From: Cristatella mucedo
Lineage: Eukaryota > Bryozoa > Phylactolaemata > Cristatellidae
DNA: 62,000 bases
Assembly (NCBI GenBank): GCA_009760855.2
Contig: WPIO01000001.1
Coordinates: forward strand, 15,175,001 to 15,237,000
Direction of reading: 5' to 3'
Shown here: piece after piece, positions 28,010-38,780 of the stretch
How positions within the stretch are numbered: position 1 is the first letter of the stretch
How the letters are laid out: the number at the start of each line of letters is the position of its first letter
Notes under the pieces: model-generated
What the model saw: only the letters and a program-made list of their open reading frames with translations
Database searches by the model: none
What the model was told of the DNA's origin: nothing
Translations under genes and position numbers: made by a program

Positions 28010-29191
28010 ATGGCTTCTACAAATGGAGTTAATAATGGACTTCGCAAGTGGAAGTGGCAAGTGGCCAGTGGCGACTCAGACAGCAGCATCAGCCCACCCA
28101 CGAAGCTCACCAAACTTCCTGATGCCTTGTCCGAGATGGAGGCATTCGACCGTGTGTACACTATGCTCGTTGCAGAATGCCTTGACAGCGACAAGACCTC
28201 TGATAAAGAGGTGGGTGATGCGGTGACTCATTTTTCGGATGTGTGCAATTACAACGTTCCTCACGGCAAAAAGAACAGGGGCCTGTCTGTTGTCACTTCG
28301 TATCGCCTGCTGGTTGAGCAAGCTGGCGAGCTTGATCTACATCGAGCTCGAATACTGGGTTGGTGTATCGAGTGGCTGCAGGCGTATTTCCTCGTTGCTG
28401 ACGATATTATGGACCACTCGCTCACCAGGAGAGGCCAGCCGTGTTGGTATAAAAGAGATGGCATCGGCATGATGGCAATTAACGATTCGTTTTATTTGGA
28501 GGCTGCCATTTATGAAATACTGAAGAGGCACTTCAGGTCGCAGCCGTACTATATCGACATAGTTGATCTGTTCCACGAAACGACGATGCAAACCGTCCTC
28601 GGCCAGGGCTTGGATCTGCTTACTGCGGACGAGAGCATCGTTGACTTCTCACGCTTCACAACTGAGCGGTACAACGCAATAGTGAAATGGAAGACGGCAT
28701 TCTACTCGTTCTACTTGCCTGTTGCACTGGCCATGCATTTGGCCGGCGTGAAAGATGAGAAGCTGTTTGCTAAGGCAAAGGTTATTTTGCTCGAGATGGG
28801 TCACTTTTTTCAAGTGCAAGATGACTACTTGGATTGCTTTGGCGATCCGGCAGTCACTGGCAAAGTAGGAACCGACATTGAAGATAACAAGTGCAGCTGG
28901 CTGATAACGACGGCTCTGGCGTGCTGTACAGTGGAGCAGCGAAGCGAGCTTGCGGCCAACTATGCGCAACGCAATCCAGCTTGTGTTGCACGTGTCAAGG
29001 CTGTCTATTCTCAGCTTGGTATCGAACGCCTGTACTCTGAATTTGAGGAACAGAGTTATGCAAGGCTGCTGGGTCTTATCAACAGTCTAGAGTGCTGCGG
29101 TGATGATGATGGTGACACTAATAGCACAAGCTTTTTGCCTAAACAGATGTTTATTGCATTTGCAGAAAAGATATACAAGCGTGTTAAATAG
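28010..29191 (+). CDS. FDPS: Farnesyl diphosphate synthase, single exon
   Basis: It condenses dimethylallyl and geranyl diphosphate with isopentenyl diphosphate to C15 farnesyl diphosphate, the branch point to sterols, dolichol, ubiquinone and prenylated proteins; mostly cytosolic. The 393-residue frame has every expected feature: GKKNRG (86-91) for isopentenyl diphosphate, first Asp-rich motif DDIMD (131-135) followed by RRG, KTAFYSFY (228-235), second Asp-rich motif DDYLD (271-275), and GKVGTDIEDNKCSW. Aromatic Tyr126-Phe127 sit 5 and 4 residues before the first motif, the usual limit to C15 products. The start has A at -3 and G at +4. The first 40 residues are a Ser-rich extension of no clear function; Met43 is an alternative start. 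The coding region has no intron, unlike its neighbours. Confidence 0.97.
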   Translation: MASTNGVNNGLRKWKWQVASGDSDSSISPPTKLTKLPDALSEMEAFDRVYTMLVAECLDSDKTSDKEVGDAVTHFSDVCNYNVPHGKKNRGLSVVTSYRLLVEQAGELDLHRARILGWCIEWLQAYFLVADDIMDHSLTRRGQPCWYKRDGIGMMAINDSFYLEAAIYEILKRHFRSQPYYIDIVDLFHETTMQTVLGQGLDLLTADESIVDFSRFTTERYNAIVKWKTAFYSFYLPVALAMHLAGVKDEKLFAKAKVILLEMGHFFQVQDDYLDCFGDPAVTGKVGTDIEDNKCSWLITTALACCTVEQRSELAANYAQRNPACVARVKAVYSQLGIERLYSEFEEQSYARLLGLINSLECCGDDDGDTNSTSFLPKQMFIAFAEKIYKRVK

Positions 29192-29592
29192 CTGAGTCAG
29201 CTTGGGATGCAAGTAAGTTGTCTCCCCGAGAGGCAGCTTTGGTTATAGCTGCGATCGTAATTGCAAATTGCTTTACGACTGCATGTTCGTTGTCTTTCAG
29301 TATGGCCTCCGTGGCTCGTGTATCTGGTATGCAAAGACAGCCAGCTTCATTCTGTGTTAATATCAGGTGTCAATTATTTCGATTGCTTGTTGACCTCACT
29401 TTGACCCCAGCTGCTGCCTATTGTTCTTTGCCCGGGTGCATATGTTACACCATTGTGTGCTTGAGGCAGCTGCAATTTTTGCAGATTATTGTAGTGCACT
29501 ATTAGCTACTGGCCGACGTGCTTGACTTAATAGGTTATGTGCTGCCTTTGTTGTGCAATGATATAAATCCTAGAGGGAGACTTGAGAGTGTA

Positions 29593-29692
29593 AGATAGCA
29601 ATGGTCTCCGATGAGTCTGTGAGGTATGGCAGCATCACTAGGAGATAGCAATGGTCTCCGATGAGTCGGTGAGGTATGGCAGCATCACTAAG
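29593..29692. repeat. 50-bp tandem duplication inside a LINE remnant
   Basis: The unit starting AGATAGCAATGGTCTCCGA is present twice with one mismatch, period 50. Confidence 0.9.
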
Positions 29693-30000
29693 ATACTGGG
29701 TCCACTTTTCACTATTCATACTCACCTTGCTGATGTAATTGCCAAGCATAATCTAAGCTTTGATTTGTATGCATGTAATTCAGCTGTGGCCCATGCTTTC
29801 TCTGTTTCCTGCCTACCACTATGTCAAGAAATATTTACACCTCGGTACTTCTCTTTTAACCACCCTCTCATCTGAATCAGGTCGTTCAGCTGGGACAATA
29901 ACCAGCCTCAAATTCCTAAGATACCGTGACATCATCTTATGCACTGAAAACCACAACCGACTGACCTAGCTACATCAGGTCGCATGGCGTTTAACATAAG
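29600..30000 (+). pseudogene. Degenerate LINE reverse transcriptase fragment
   Basis: The frame from 29690 gives [20 protein letters not shown] then SFDLYA, matching the [20 protein letters not shown] and FHFYADD region of the intact copy. The active-site Asp pair is lost. Confidence 0.75.
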
Positions 30001-30119
30001 ATCAGGAAACTTGCCTGTTTGTCAGGATTTTTTCTGTTCAAGTGATTTGTCCTTTACGTGCTCATTCACTAATCTGTTGACATGTTACTTTACCCCAGTA
30101 GCATGCTGTCTAGCTCATC

Positions 30120-30240
30120 GGCTCAAATCGTCTACCTGTCCACAATTTTGTGTTGGTCCTGGTTGGATTAAGAGACAAAGAGGGGATCGAATGAAGCGTC
30201 CTTCATCCAGCCGGCTATCCGTAGTCGTTTATTCGTGATC
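30120..30240 (+). repeat. Dispersed repeat, empty-site relative of 27.5-27.87 kb
   Basis: Shares CTGTCCACAATTTTGTG, GGTCCTGGTTG and GATCGAATGA blocks with the sequence around the LINE at 27571, without the insertion. Origin unknown. Confidence 0.6.
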
Positions 30241-31050
30241 GAGTAGGTGAGCAGAAAACCTTGGTTGACCGAGCAATGGTTCTAAGCAGTCGGTGAGTTA
30301 GCATAATTTCCTAGCTGCCATCTCACTAGAATAACTGGCCGTGTGACCAACACTCCCTACCATCAACTATGCGTTCTTGTAAAGCTGCGTTTACACGGCA
30401 GACTTTTCTCCCAGTTAGAACGTTAATACCACCGATTTGATGACCGACTTAGTCCTGCCCACAGCTCGTGCTCTAATCAGGGAGGCTGGTATTCGAGAGT
30501 AATTTCCTTGGAAAGACACTCCCAGAAGTGTAAGTTCGCTGCTGAAGTCATCAGTGTAGAGTAATATGAGAAGAATATTAATAAAAATAGGATAAGCATA
30601 TAAAAAGGCTTTTTCGGGGAAGTGTTCTACTAAGTAATGTGTGCCGTTAAGGGTGTGGGTGTGCAGTGCTAAGTAATGCTGCCATTCCGGGTTTTTTGGT
30701 GGATTTCATATACAGACGCAGGCCGTCTTCTATGCAGAAAAAGCTTAGGCCTTGGCTGCAATGTATAAGCATCCCGTGTTCAAGGAACGCCTCAATATAA
30801 TACTGAACGCCTTAACATAAGTCGAGCCTAAGAATGTCAGCCTTGGGGTGTGCATGACGAGCCCTGGAAATTGCATTGGTCGGCTAGACCAACATGGATC
30901 CAAAAAGTTGATTAATCTCCTTCACGTGAGTCTGCCGACTGACTTTGCTCATCCTCCAAAATGTAGTGGCGTAGGATGACGTAGTAGTCCAAATCTGTGA
31001 GAAAACTCCAAAATCGCTTAGATTTAGGAATAAAGTCTGCCTTATAAACG
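30241..31050. other. Nothing recognised
   Basis: No gene, RNA or assigned repeat seen. Confidence 0.4.
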
Positions 31051-31847
31051 CAGCTTGATTTTCCAAGACTACATGATCGGTCTTGGAGCTAAGCGTGCTT
31101 GTGTAATTGTGGAAGAACACGACGCTTGCAGCCTGCGAGCACTGGGCGGAGGCCTCGGAGGGCTGTCAGACTGCCTACACAGCCGCAAGCTCACGACCGG
31201 TGGATGGGCAGACGATGACTCGGCAGTCCTGCCCAAATCCATGCATTGGCGGCATCTGTGGGTACATCAATCTACCACAAACTGTCGCCAGCTGTCGGGA
31301 GGGTTCGGAACGAACTATGGCCCGACAGTGCGAAAAACAACGCATGCATGGAATATAAGGGTGGTCGGAGGAGTACAAGAGGAGGGGAGGGAGAGATCCC
31401 TCGACGCCGGCAGCCGTCTAGTGTGTGTAGACTGGGCTTGGCTGGCGTTACATGGAATAAAGGTTTTGGTGTTGGAGCCAGCAGACTTGTTGCTCGGTCG
31501 CGCTACCCAGCCCGACGACAGGTCGTGCGGAGGGCTGTCACAGTAATGAATACATACTGAAGCGACTTCTTAACCAATGTCTTGGCCATAGTAATGGGTG
31601 CTAGTCCTTGCTGACATATGTCAGACATGATTGGAGCTAGCGCCTTGAAGCATGGCTAGAAAAGAATAGTTGCACTGCCAGTTCATGTGGATATGCCACC
31701 GGTAGCACAGCACGGGCTGTGCTAACCCATGCTGAATTGGATCACGACTTTGTGGCAGACCAAGCTGCTGCCGATGTGCACCTTAACAATTATTTAACGT
31801 GCAGAACAGTTCCTTTTGGGACGCCTAGAGAAGCACGATTGGGTTGG

Positions 31848-33376
31848 AATAATAATAATATTGCACTTGATAAAGCGCCCTCAGAGAACTTAATCTCTTT
31901 CTAGGCGCTTTACATTTGCTGCAAAGTGATACGCAATAGAATAGTAAGTAAAATCATGCTTGAAAAACAAACAAAATGAATAACATGGTTAGGGGTTACA
32001 TGCACTGGGTCAGCATGCAAATGTGGTTAGTGGCAGCATGAACAGTGTCAGCACGCATAAGCACATCGAGGACGAATCACAAGGACCCACTAAATGCTGT
32101 CCTAAATAGGTATGTTTTTAAGTTTCTTTTAAATGTGGTCAGGTCAGGGGATGTTCTGATGCAGGTCGGGAGGGAGTTCCAGGCTGTGGGAGCATACGAG
32201 CTAAATGCACGGTCTCCAAAGGATTTAAGGTTTGTACGAGGTATTTCTAGACTGTTGGATTCCGAAAAGCGAGTGGTACGATGCTTTGCCTGATGGGGTA
32301 GTGTATCTGAAAGATAGGCTGGAGCCATAGAATGAAGAGACCTAAAAGTGAGCGACAAAACCTTGAAGTCAATCCGTTGCTTGACTGGTAACCAGTGCAG
32401 GTCGGCGAGAAGTGGAGTAATGTGGCAACTGCGACGCTCACGACAGACAAGCCTAGCTGCAGAGTTTTGCACCGGCTGCAATCGCCTGATCGCACATGCT
32501 GGTAGGCCAGTAAGCAGTGAGTTGCAGAAGTCGAGACGAGATGTCACGAATGCATGGACCAACTTGGACGTGGTATCCTTATCTAAACAAGCCCTAATTT
32601 TAGCAATGTTATGAAGCTGAAAATATGCTGATTTGACTGTGGAGCTGATGTGGTCGTCTAACGAGAGGTCGCTTTGGAATATGACACCTAGATTTCGAGC
32701 TGATGCAACTGGAGATATGCTGGCAGAGCCAATTTTGAAAGTCAGCCTTTCCAATTTCTGAATAACACTAGGTTTGCCCATAACTAGTAAGTTAGTTTTA
32801 TCATCGTTTAGTTTTAGAAAATTTGCTGCCATCCATGATCGGATGTCATCAATGCATGCAGCAAGTGAGTTGAGAGAATTGGAGGTGCTCGAAGGCTGGG
32901 AGGGATCAAAGCAAAGGTACAACTGAGTGTCATCCGCATAGAAGTGAAAGCCTAGATTGTGCTTGGCAATCACATCAGCGAGAGGGAGAGTATAAACGGT
33001 GAAAAGGACCGGACCTAGCACAGAGCCCTGAGGTACTCCATATTTTAGAGGTACTTCAGATGATCTTTGTCCATTCACGTCAACACTCTGGAGTCTCCCA
33101 CTGAGATAGGACCTGAACCACAGCAGAGCAGTGCCAGTGATGCCCAGGCGAGATGAGAGGCGCTCTAGAAGTACTTTGTGATCGATGGTATCAAAAGCTG
33201 CCGAAAGATCGAGCAAAACAAGAAGAGACACTCTACCCATGTCTGCATTCCTAAGTAGGTCGTTGTATACCCGAAGCAATGCTGACTCTGTGGAGTGATT
33301 AGCTCTAAAGCCAGACTGGAACTTACTAGCAAGGTGTGAGGTTTCGATATACGAGTTCAGCTGGTCTGCCACGACC
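31848..33376 (-). mobile_element. CR1/L2-like LINE, 5'-truncated, intact RT frame
   Basis: Minus-strand copy: truncated 5' end near 33376, reverse transcriptase frame, 3' UTR (about 31860-32076) and a (TTA)n tail at 31848-31860. The 5' break is visible by comparison with 39478-41225: the two agree up to GGTCTGCCACGACC and then diverge. Confidence 0.9.
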
Positions 33377-33396
33377 CGTTCCCTGAAGCTTCTCAT
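32077..33396 (-). CDS. LINE reverse transcriptase (partial ORF2), open
   Basis: A 439-residue open frame. Motifs in order: [56 protein letters not shown], the catalytic YADDTQLYL, then [26 protein letters not shown], and the C-terminal LQPVQNSAARLVCRERR, LHWLPVKQRIDFK and FRTAFSGSL. It lacks the N-terminal endonuclease and finger region through 5' truncation; the first few residues before VVADQLN belong to flanking DNA. The CR1/L2 placement rests on the YADDTQLY and [10 protein letters not shown] motifs. The absence of stops argues for recent insertion. Confidence 0.9.
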   Translation of the reverse strand: MRSFRERVVADQLNSYIETSHLASKFQSGFRANHSTESALLRVYNDLLRNADMGRVSLLVLLDLSAAFDTIDHKVLLERLSSRLGITGTALLWFRSYLSGRLQSVDVNGQRSSEVPLKYGVPQGSVLGPVLFTVYTLPLADVIAKHNLGFHFYADDTQLYLCFDPSQPSSTSNSLNSLAACIDDIRSWMAANFLKLNDDKTNLLVMGKPSVIQKLERLTFKIGSASISPVASARNLGVIFQSDLSLDDHISSTVKSAYFQLHNIAKIRACLDKDTTSKLVHAFVTSRLDFCNSLLTGLPACAIRRLQPVQNSAARLVCRERRSCHITPLLADLHWLPVKQRIDFKVLSLTFRSLHSMAPAYLSDTLPHQAKHRTTRFSESNSLEIPRTNLKSFGDRAFSSYAPTAWNSLPTCIRTSPDLTTFKRNLKTYLFRTAFSGSL

Positions 33397-33483
33397 CTCT
33401 TAGTCTAAGGTTCAAGCCTCTAATGCGAGGCCTTGAAGCTTGATCCTCTGTCCTCACCTCGATGCTTGGCTAGACGATTAGAT

Positions 33484-33600
33484 TGAACTTGTGGGATATT
33501 TTGATGCAGACTGGGCTACTGACACTGACGCAAAGATCCCAGTTGCAAGCTACTTCTTCAGCCTAGGCCAAGGATTAATCTCCCACGAGCGAGACAGCAA
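33484..33600 (+). pseudogene. Ty1/copia RNase H fragment
   Basis: The frame gives ELVGYFDADWATDTDA, then ASYFFSLGQGLIS. This matches the GYSDADWAGD and GYVFFLGGG signature of copia RNase H. The frame then leaves the family. Only this piece remains. Confidence 0.65.
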
Positions 33601-34204
33601 CAAAGGAGGTGCTTGGCTGCTAGAGAAGCTAGGCTCCAAACAACTGATACTAACACTACTGTACAAAGATAAATAGAACTGCATGTTCTTGCAAAAATCT
33701 CCAACGAACAAAAAACCATAGTGATATATCACACCAATTTCATGTGCGAGGCCTTGAAAATGGTATAAATGAATGCATTTTGAAGACTTGATGCAATGAC
33801 GGCTGAGATAGTCACGAAGGGGTATGTATAACTGTTTTAAGATACACAATAGGCGTCCGGCATTGCACTGGGCGCACATATGGCTACAACTTACCAGACT
33901 GGGACTGGCTGAAGAATATCTACCAGTTTTGAGTCAAGCAAGGATGACATCAGCTGATGAGTGGCTGCTGTTGTCAGCTCCAAGTTTGACAGTATATTTA
34001 ATTAACTCTGTCCCATCTCACTCGAAAAGGTGGTCATGTCATCTTTCTTTGATTCTCTGCCATCAATTATGCACACTGGGGATAATCTGCTGAGACTGGA
34101 AGTCTTGGAGCTGAGCTACTGGAACACCTGCACACGTAACCCTCTTAAGTCATTCGGTTTTTACCTCGCTTCAGCACCCTGATCTTATTGCGTCGTGATG
34201 GAAA

Positions 34205-34260
34205 AGGTGTATTTGATGTGTTAAACATAATAAGGTGTATTTGATGTGTTAAACATAATA
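34205..34260. repeat. 28-bp tandem duplication
   Basis: AGGTGTATTTGATGTGTTAA with its next eight bases is repeated twice exactly. Confidence 0.9.
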
Positions 34261-34722
34261 AGCATATGCTATAGCCTCATAAAGCAATACTATGATGTCA
34301 AGCATGGCTGAGTCAGGAGGATAGTTGAGAAAGTGAGTTTCGGGGGAGCAGCAGTTTAGGATGGCTGGAAAGGAAGGATTTGCCAGTCGGCAGTAGGAGA
34401 GATGTAGCTTCGTAAGAATTTTGGGAGTGATTTCCACATTCCATGAAACCTGAAGAGCTTCAGTTGTCAACATTCTTAAAGAAGAGGAATGGAACAGCCA
34501 ATTAATTGTCCATAAACTGCCCGGATGCACTAACAGGCTGAAGCAGGGCATGTACGGAGGATCCAAGCCACGGCAGGGCAAGGTAGGACGGACTAAAAAT
34601 TCTACTCTGTAACCGCCGATCGACCGGGAGCCATGGCAGCTATTTTCATCGAAAGAGAAACATGGCTGAACTCTGTGATTTTTTGATAACTCGCAAAAAA
34701 TGTAATTGCAGCGGTCCACCAT
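34249..34722 (-). other. 157-residue open frame, unrecognised
   Basis: Open for 157 codons on the minus strand, rich in Cys, His and Leu. A second frame (34602-34844) overlaps it. No motif recognised, no splice context that argues for an exon. It may be chance or part of an unclassified repeat. Confidence 0.15.
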
Positions 34723-34849
34723 CGACAGAACCGTGGAGGTCGTACGATCTTTAGCGAGTCATCGAGGCAAACAGTCCCTAATCTTAGACATGGCTCGAAC
34801 TTGATGGTTAGATCTAGAGGCCGTCTTTTTAATGAAGCTTGCATCGTTT

Positions 34850-35640
34850 AGCACGACAGGCACTTAATGATTCCCCCTCCTGAAGCTGCCTTAGTCAATG
34901 GTTTACAGCAGTGCCGAGCAAAGTAAGTTTTTAGTCGATTACCCGGTTCATCATTAATGAACTTTCCATTGGTTAAAGGAAGTTAAATGAAAGGAGAATG
35001 CTCTGAAAATACAGACTTATCGTTACTTTGCTTGATTCAGAAAGTCTCGCGAGCTGTTTTGATAAAATATCGTTCGTGGATGCACGTTTATATTATATCC
35101 TTTGCATGTTATGTAGCAGTACTTTATGCCAGTTCAAATGGCATTTGAGCAGGATATTAGCGATCCAAATAGAGTTCGACGCTAGCATTCTGTTCTATCA
35201 TATTCTCATTTTTTGAGATGCCTTACACGGAAGAGTCATATTTCAAGAACTGCTTATGAACGCCGCTCATTTGTGTTACGTCATGCGGTAATTTTCCCTA
35301 GTGGAGCCTTTGAATTTTTGGAAAATTTTATATCAATGCGCTTTGTCCGCTCTTTGCTGCCATTCTCACCTCACTCCGTCGATGAGCTATTTTGGAACTT
35401 GGCAGTCGGATCTAGCCGTCCTAGCCGCTCGGAGAGTGCCCACTGATTGAGCCAGATCTGTTACAAGGCAGAGCCTCGATGCTAGATCCAGCGACAACAA
35501 AGGAATACTCCTCTTGAAAGGGCTACTGCGTTAATACTAACAACATGCGACGCTGCATAGTACTAGAAAGCCGTGTAAGTGGCCCTTAGCAAAGCAGGCC
35601 CGTGTTAATTGGACCTGGATTGTGGCTGCCAGGAGAGCTT
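34850..35640. other. Nothing recognised
   Basis: Short open frames only. Confidence 0.4.
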
Positions 35641-35649
35641 ATTAGCAGC

Positions 35650-35979
35650 TGTTGTGTGTACCTGTTGCTTCTCTGCCACTGGCGTGTGCAGAGGTCTCGG
35701 CGGGTGGTTGGGCGGTTGGCTCAGTGCGGCCTTTGATGTGGGCGGGCGTTTGGGCGGTTGGCTCGGTGTGGCCTTTGATGTGGGCGTGTGGCTCGCCACG
35801 GTGGCTCACCGCAGATGCACTCCCTTATCTGTGGTGAGCCAGCCCCTAGCTCATATATGTACCCGCTGGGGGAATAAAGATTGGAGTCTAGTTTACCGCT
35901 CACGTACGTCCGCACGTGTCTTCGTGTCTCCGTGAGACTCCACTGGCGCTGCTGCTGCTGGAGACACAGTAACATAACA
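35650..35979. mobile_element. Solo LTR, copy 1
   Basis: Begins TGTTGTGTG, ends AACATAACA and is flanked by CAGC on both sides (35646-35649, 35980-35983). Internally it has a polyadenylation signal AATAAA near 35874 and shares blocks with 37790-38069 (GATGCACTC, TTATCTGTGGTGAG, ATATGTACCCGCTGG, GTGTCTTCGTG). It carries a tandem duplication of about 50 bases (GGCGGTTGGCTC..TTTGATGTGGGCG) absent from copy 2. The 4-bp duplication is common in Ty3/gypsy-type elements. No internal coding region is nearby. Confidence 0.8.
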
Positions 35980-35999
35980 CAGCTCCTATATCATGAATA

Positions 36000-37370
36000 T
36001 GTCAGGACAGCAGTTTTCATAATCCTAGGTGTTGATGCCACATGCACTTTTCTTACGTGATAATTTAGTTGATTCCGAATCTTTTTCGAGAGTGGTACCC
36101 CTTGACCTTGTCATATATGGACTTATCCGACAGTTATCAAAAAACGTTTCGGTAATAAATATTGTTTTGTTTCTTGTTTTTCTACCGTAAGGAGATCTGC
36201 AATCATGGGTTCTATGACTCGCTGACCCTGTATCGTACCGATAGTTGCGCATGTATCGGTTACACGTCTGCAAGATCTAGGAAAAGTTACCCCTGCCGAG
36301 TTTCGGGCTACAGATACCGTTTCAGAGCCGGTACTAGCGTTCGTAAAATTCGCGGTTTGCTTTAAGTAATGGTAAGACGGGTCCCAGCACAAACATCTAA
36401 GGAGTTTTTTGTGGTCGCTATGGGCATGTATTAGACGCTGCATAATTTTCACTCCATCCTGCAGCCGTTTCTATTTCAGAATATCGAAATTGTGCGGTAT
36501 AGGATAAACCTCTCCGGTCTATAGACTGCGGACGTATCCCCAAATGTAGGTGCACGTGGTTTAGTCTTAAAATATATGTAACGTGAATTATGTTTTTCTT
36601 CTCAAGCGTCTAGCATTTTATATATCAAATGGTTTAAACGGATACTACGGCAAGACAATGTTCTTATTTGCTGCTGCCCCTTAGTAGAAATATCACATTT
36701 ATTAGAGACTTGGTTAGTAGTCGACTGCTGTACCTTATCTATATCCCAGTTACGCGTTCTTTACTGCCACAACACCGCAGGCGCATCTGCCTCTGGGAGC
36801 TACTTTCAAGGCTCAGATGTGCAGAAACAGCTGCACCGGAAAGCCCGAGCCATTGGCGCCGCATGGAACTATTGAACCATCGTCCGCAGGCGTGGTGACG
36901 TCACGACGGTATCTGTTCAAGTTACACCTTTGAGCTAGTAAAGAGCAGAAGTAGGCTGAAGATATGCCGAGACTGATACATTTCTATGAGTGCTAGGTCT
37001 TGATATAGCTTTTATAAATGTAGCACAGCCCCAGCCTGGCTTAAGTTTAGGGTGCACAAGAACTGCTTGGGTGGAAAACACCACTGTCCTCAAGTAGTGC
37101 GAAAGAGGTGCATTGGTTTGGTGAAATAGGAAGGGCTTAACCGAAGTCAAATGGCTCAATAACCAGCTGTGGTATTTATGCCTGTAGCATTGGCCTGCTC
37201 CCCGCAGGAGCAACTGATTGATGTAGGCTGGCCTGTCATACCGATTGTCCCAGATAGCTTTTTTAAGAGTAGAGGATGCTAGCTGAAGTTGGTCTTCGCC
37301 GTCTTCCCGCCAGCCGCCCGACAGCTACCTGACTCGTTTTCTATTTGAACGTGCGAGGCGGGTGGGCGGC
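36000..37370. other. No gene recognised
   Basis: Only short frames and no match to the repeats listed. Confidence 0.4.
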
Positions 37371-37379
37371 CGACTCTAG

Positions 37380-37570
37380 CGATCCGTGATGGCACACTAG
37401 GTAAGGCGGCTGCTTTTCTCAAACTCGGTCCGTAGGTCGTGGGTTCGAATTCTGCAACGGGCAATCTTTCATTGCCGCTGCAAGCGGTGGTGATAGCCAT
37501 AAAGGCTCTTCTGTCGCTATAAAAAAGAGGCTGTTCTGTCGCTATAAAAAGAGGCTGTTAAATAAGAATT
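37380..37570 (+). repeat. tRNA-derived SINE, family 2, best copy
   Basis: Has a near-perfect B box GGTTCGAATTC (37442-37452), then GGGCAATCTTTCATTGCCG, GGTGGTGATAGCC, AAAGGCTCTTCTGTCGCTAT. The tail unit GAGGCTGTTCTGTCGCTATA is duplicated. Confidence 0.75.
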
Positions 37571-37789
37571 TTTTTTAGCAATCAACGAGACAGAGCGAGT
37601 CGCGCTAGATGAATTCGGTGGACGCCACCGAATACGGTCGTATAGCATCGCAGCACGAATTTCGCGTTTGTGTGTACATGCTTGGTCTCTGTGTACGGTT
37701 TTGACGCTGGGAATTAGAGTTAGTAGGCATTGTCTTCGTAGGCGAAAGGGCTCTCAGCTCAGTGTTCCTGCCTTTGCTATAGGTGGAAG

Positions 37790-38069
37790 TGTTGTGTGAG
37801 CCTGTTGCTTCTCGGCCACTAATGTATGCCCCACCTGCAGCAGGTGGTTGAGCAATTGACTCAGTGCAGCCTTTGCTGTAAGCATGTGGCCTACCCCAGT
37901 GGCTCACCACAGATGCACTCTCTTATCTGTGGTGAGTCAGCCTCTATCTCGTATATGTACCCGCTGGCGGAATAAAGACACAAGTCTCGTTCACCGCTCA
38001 CGGTCGCCTACTCGTGTCTTCGTGAGACCTAACTAGCGCTGCTGCAGCCGGAGACATAGGAACGTAACA
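37790..38069. mobile_element. Solo LTR, copy 2
   Basis: Begins TGTTGTGTGAGCCTG, ends GGAACGTAACA and is flanked by GAAG on both sides (37786-37789, 38070-38073). It carries AATAAA near 37972. It is a diverged sister of the LTR at 35650, with its own target duplication, so the two are separate insertions and not the two ends of one element. Confidence 0.85.
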
Positions 38070-38683
38070 GAAGCGGAGCCTTAGTTCTTCAGTCAGGAGT
38101 TAGGGTCCAGGGTGTTTTCTGCCTTTGCAAAGGTGAACGCGGAATCATAACTAACTTGAACTTAACCATAAGGCCGAGAGGCGATTACAAAGCGTAATCA
38201 TAGTCCCCCGGTTGGGTTTGGGTTCCGGCGTTTGTTCAGGCCTTCCATCTATGTGGAGCGGGTCCCAGTGTAGAAGTAGGCGACTTCAGTACGGGGAGGT
38301 GTTCAGCTTTTTCCGTAAGAGCGCTGCTTGTTTTGGTCGCGTTACGAAGTGGTTTAGGTTGAACCCCTAGCCTCTTAAATCGGCGCCTCATGGCAAAGTC
38401 GGCTGACGATCCCGCTATTAGCGGCGTGTTTCCGAATCTAATGGCAAACTCTAGGGCTGTTTTTGTTTCGAGGGATGCTTGCAAAAACGTATGACCTGAG
38501 GTTTGACTGCCGGCCATTTACAAAGTGCACCGACATCGTACGCTAAGGCTATCGGGTTCCAGTAGGCGATCGTCGTGGAGATCCCGATAAAAGACGAATG
38601 CAGTTTAGCGTTTCTGCACGCGAATTTTTAGTCAGGCACGCGTGACATCCTGCCAAAAACCTGTAGCAAATGCCTGCTGTGCT

Positions 38684-38780
38684 GGCTGGCACAGTGGTTA
38701 AGGCTCTCGCCGCGAATAAGGTCTGGCGAAGGTCGTGGGCTTGAGCCCCTTAGAGTGCTATACAAATGAGCTATATTATT
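38684..38780 (+). repeat. tRNA-derived SINE, family 1, shortened
   Basis: GCTGGCACAGTGGTTAAGG, GTCTGGCGAAGGTCGTGGGC, TTGAGCCCC and then directly CTATACAAATGA. The middle tail block is missing. Confidence 0.7.

Noticed and set aside
28010-29191. FPP synthase copy turned into a terpene synthase
   Set aside because: All prenyltransferase motifs, both Asp-rich motifs and the isopentenyl diphosphate-binding residues are intact, so plain FPP synthase is the simplest reading.
31055-31546. 163-residue frame, or a third LTR
   Set aside because: The stretch has TATA-like and AATAAA signals and GGAGGGCTGTCA at both ends (31156 and 31528), but no clean termini or target duplication could be set, and the frame has no recognised domain.
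33824-34093. SAM-domain-like stretch (LGLAEEYLPVL, SADEWLLL)
   Set aside because: The similarity is a few residues only and no splice context supports an exon.
35605-35935. Gly/Trp-rich and Pro-rich frames on both strands
   Set aside because: They are translations of the tandem repeat inside the solo LTR.
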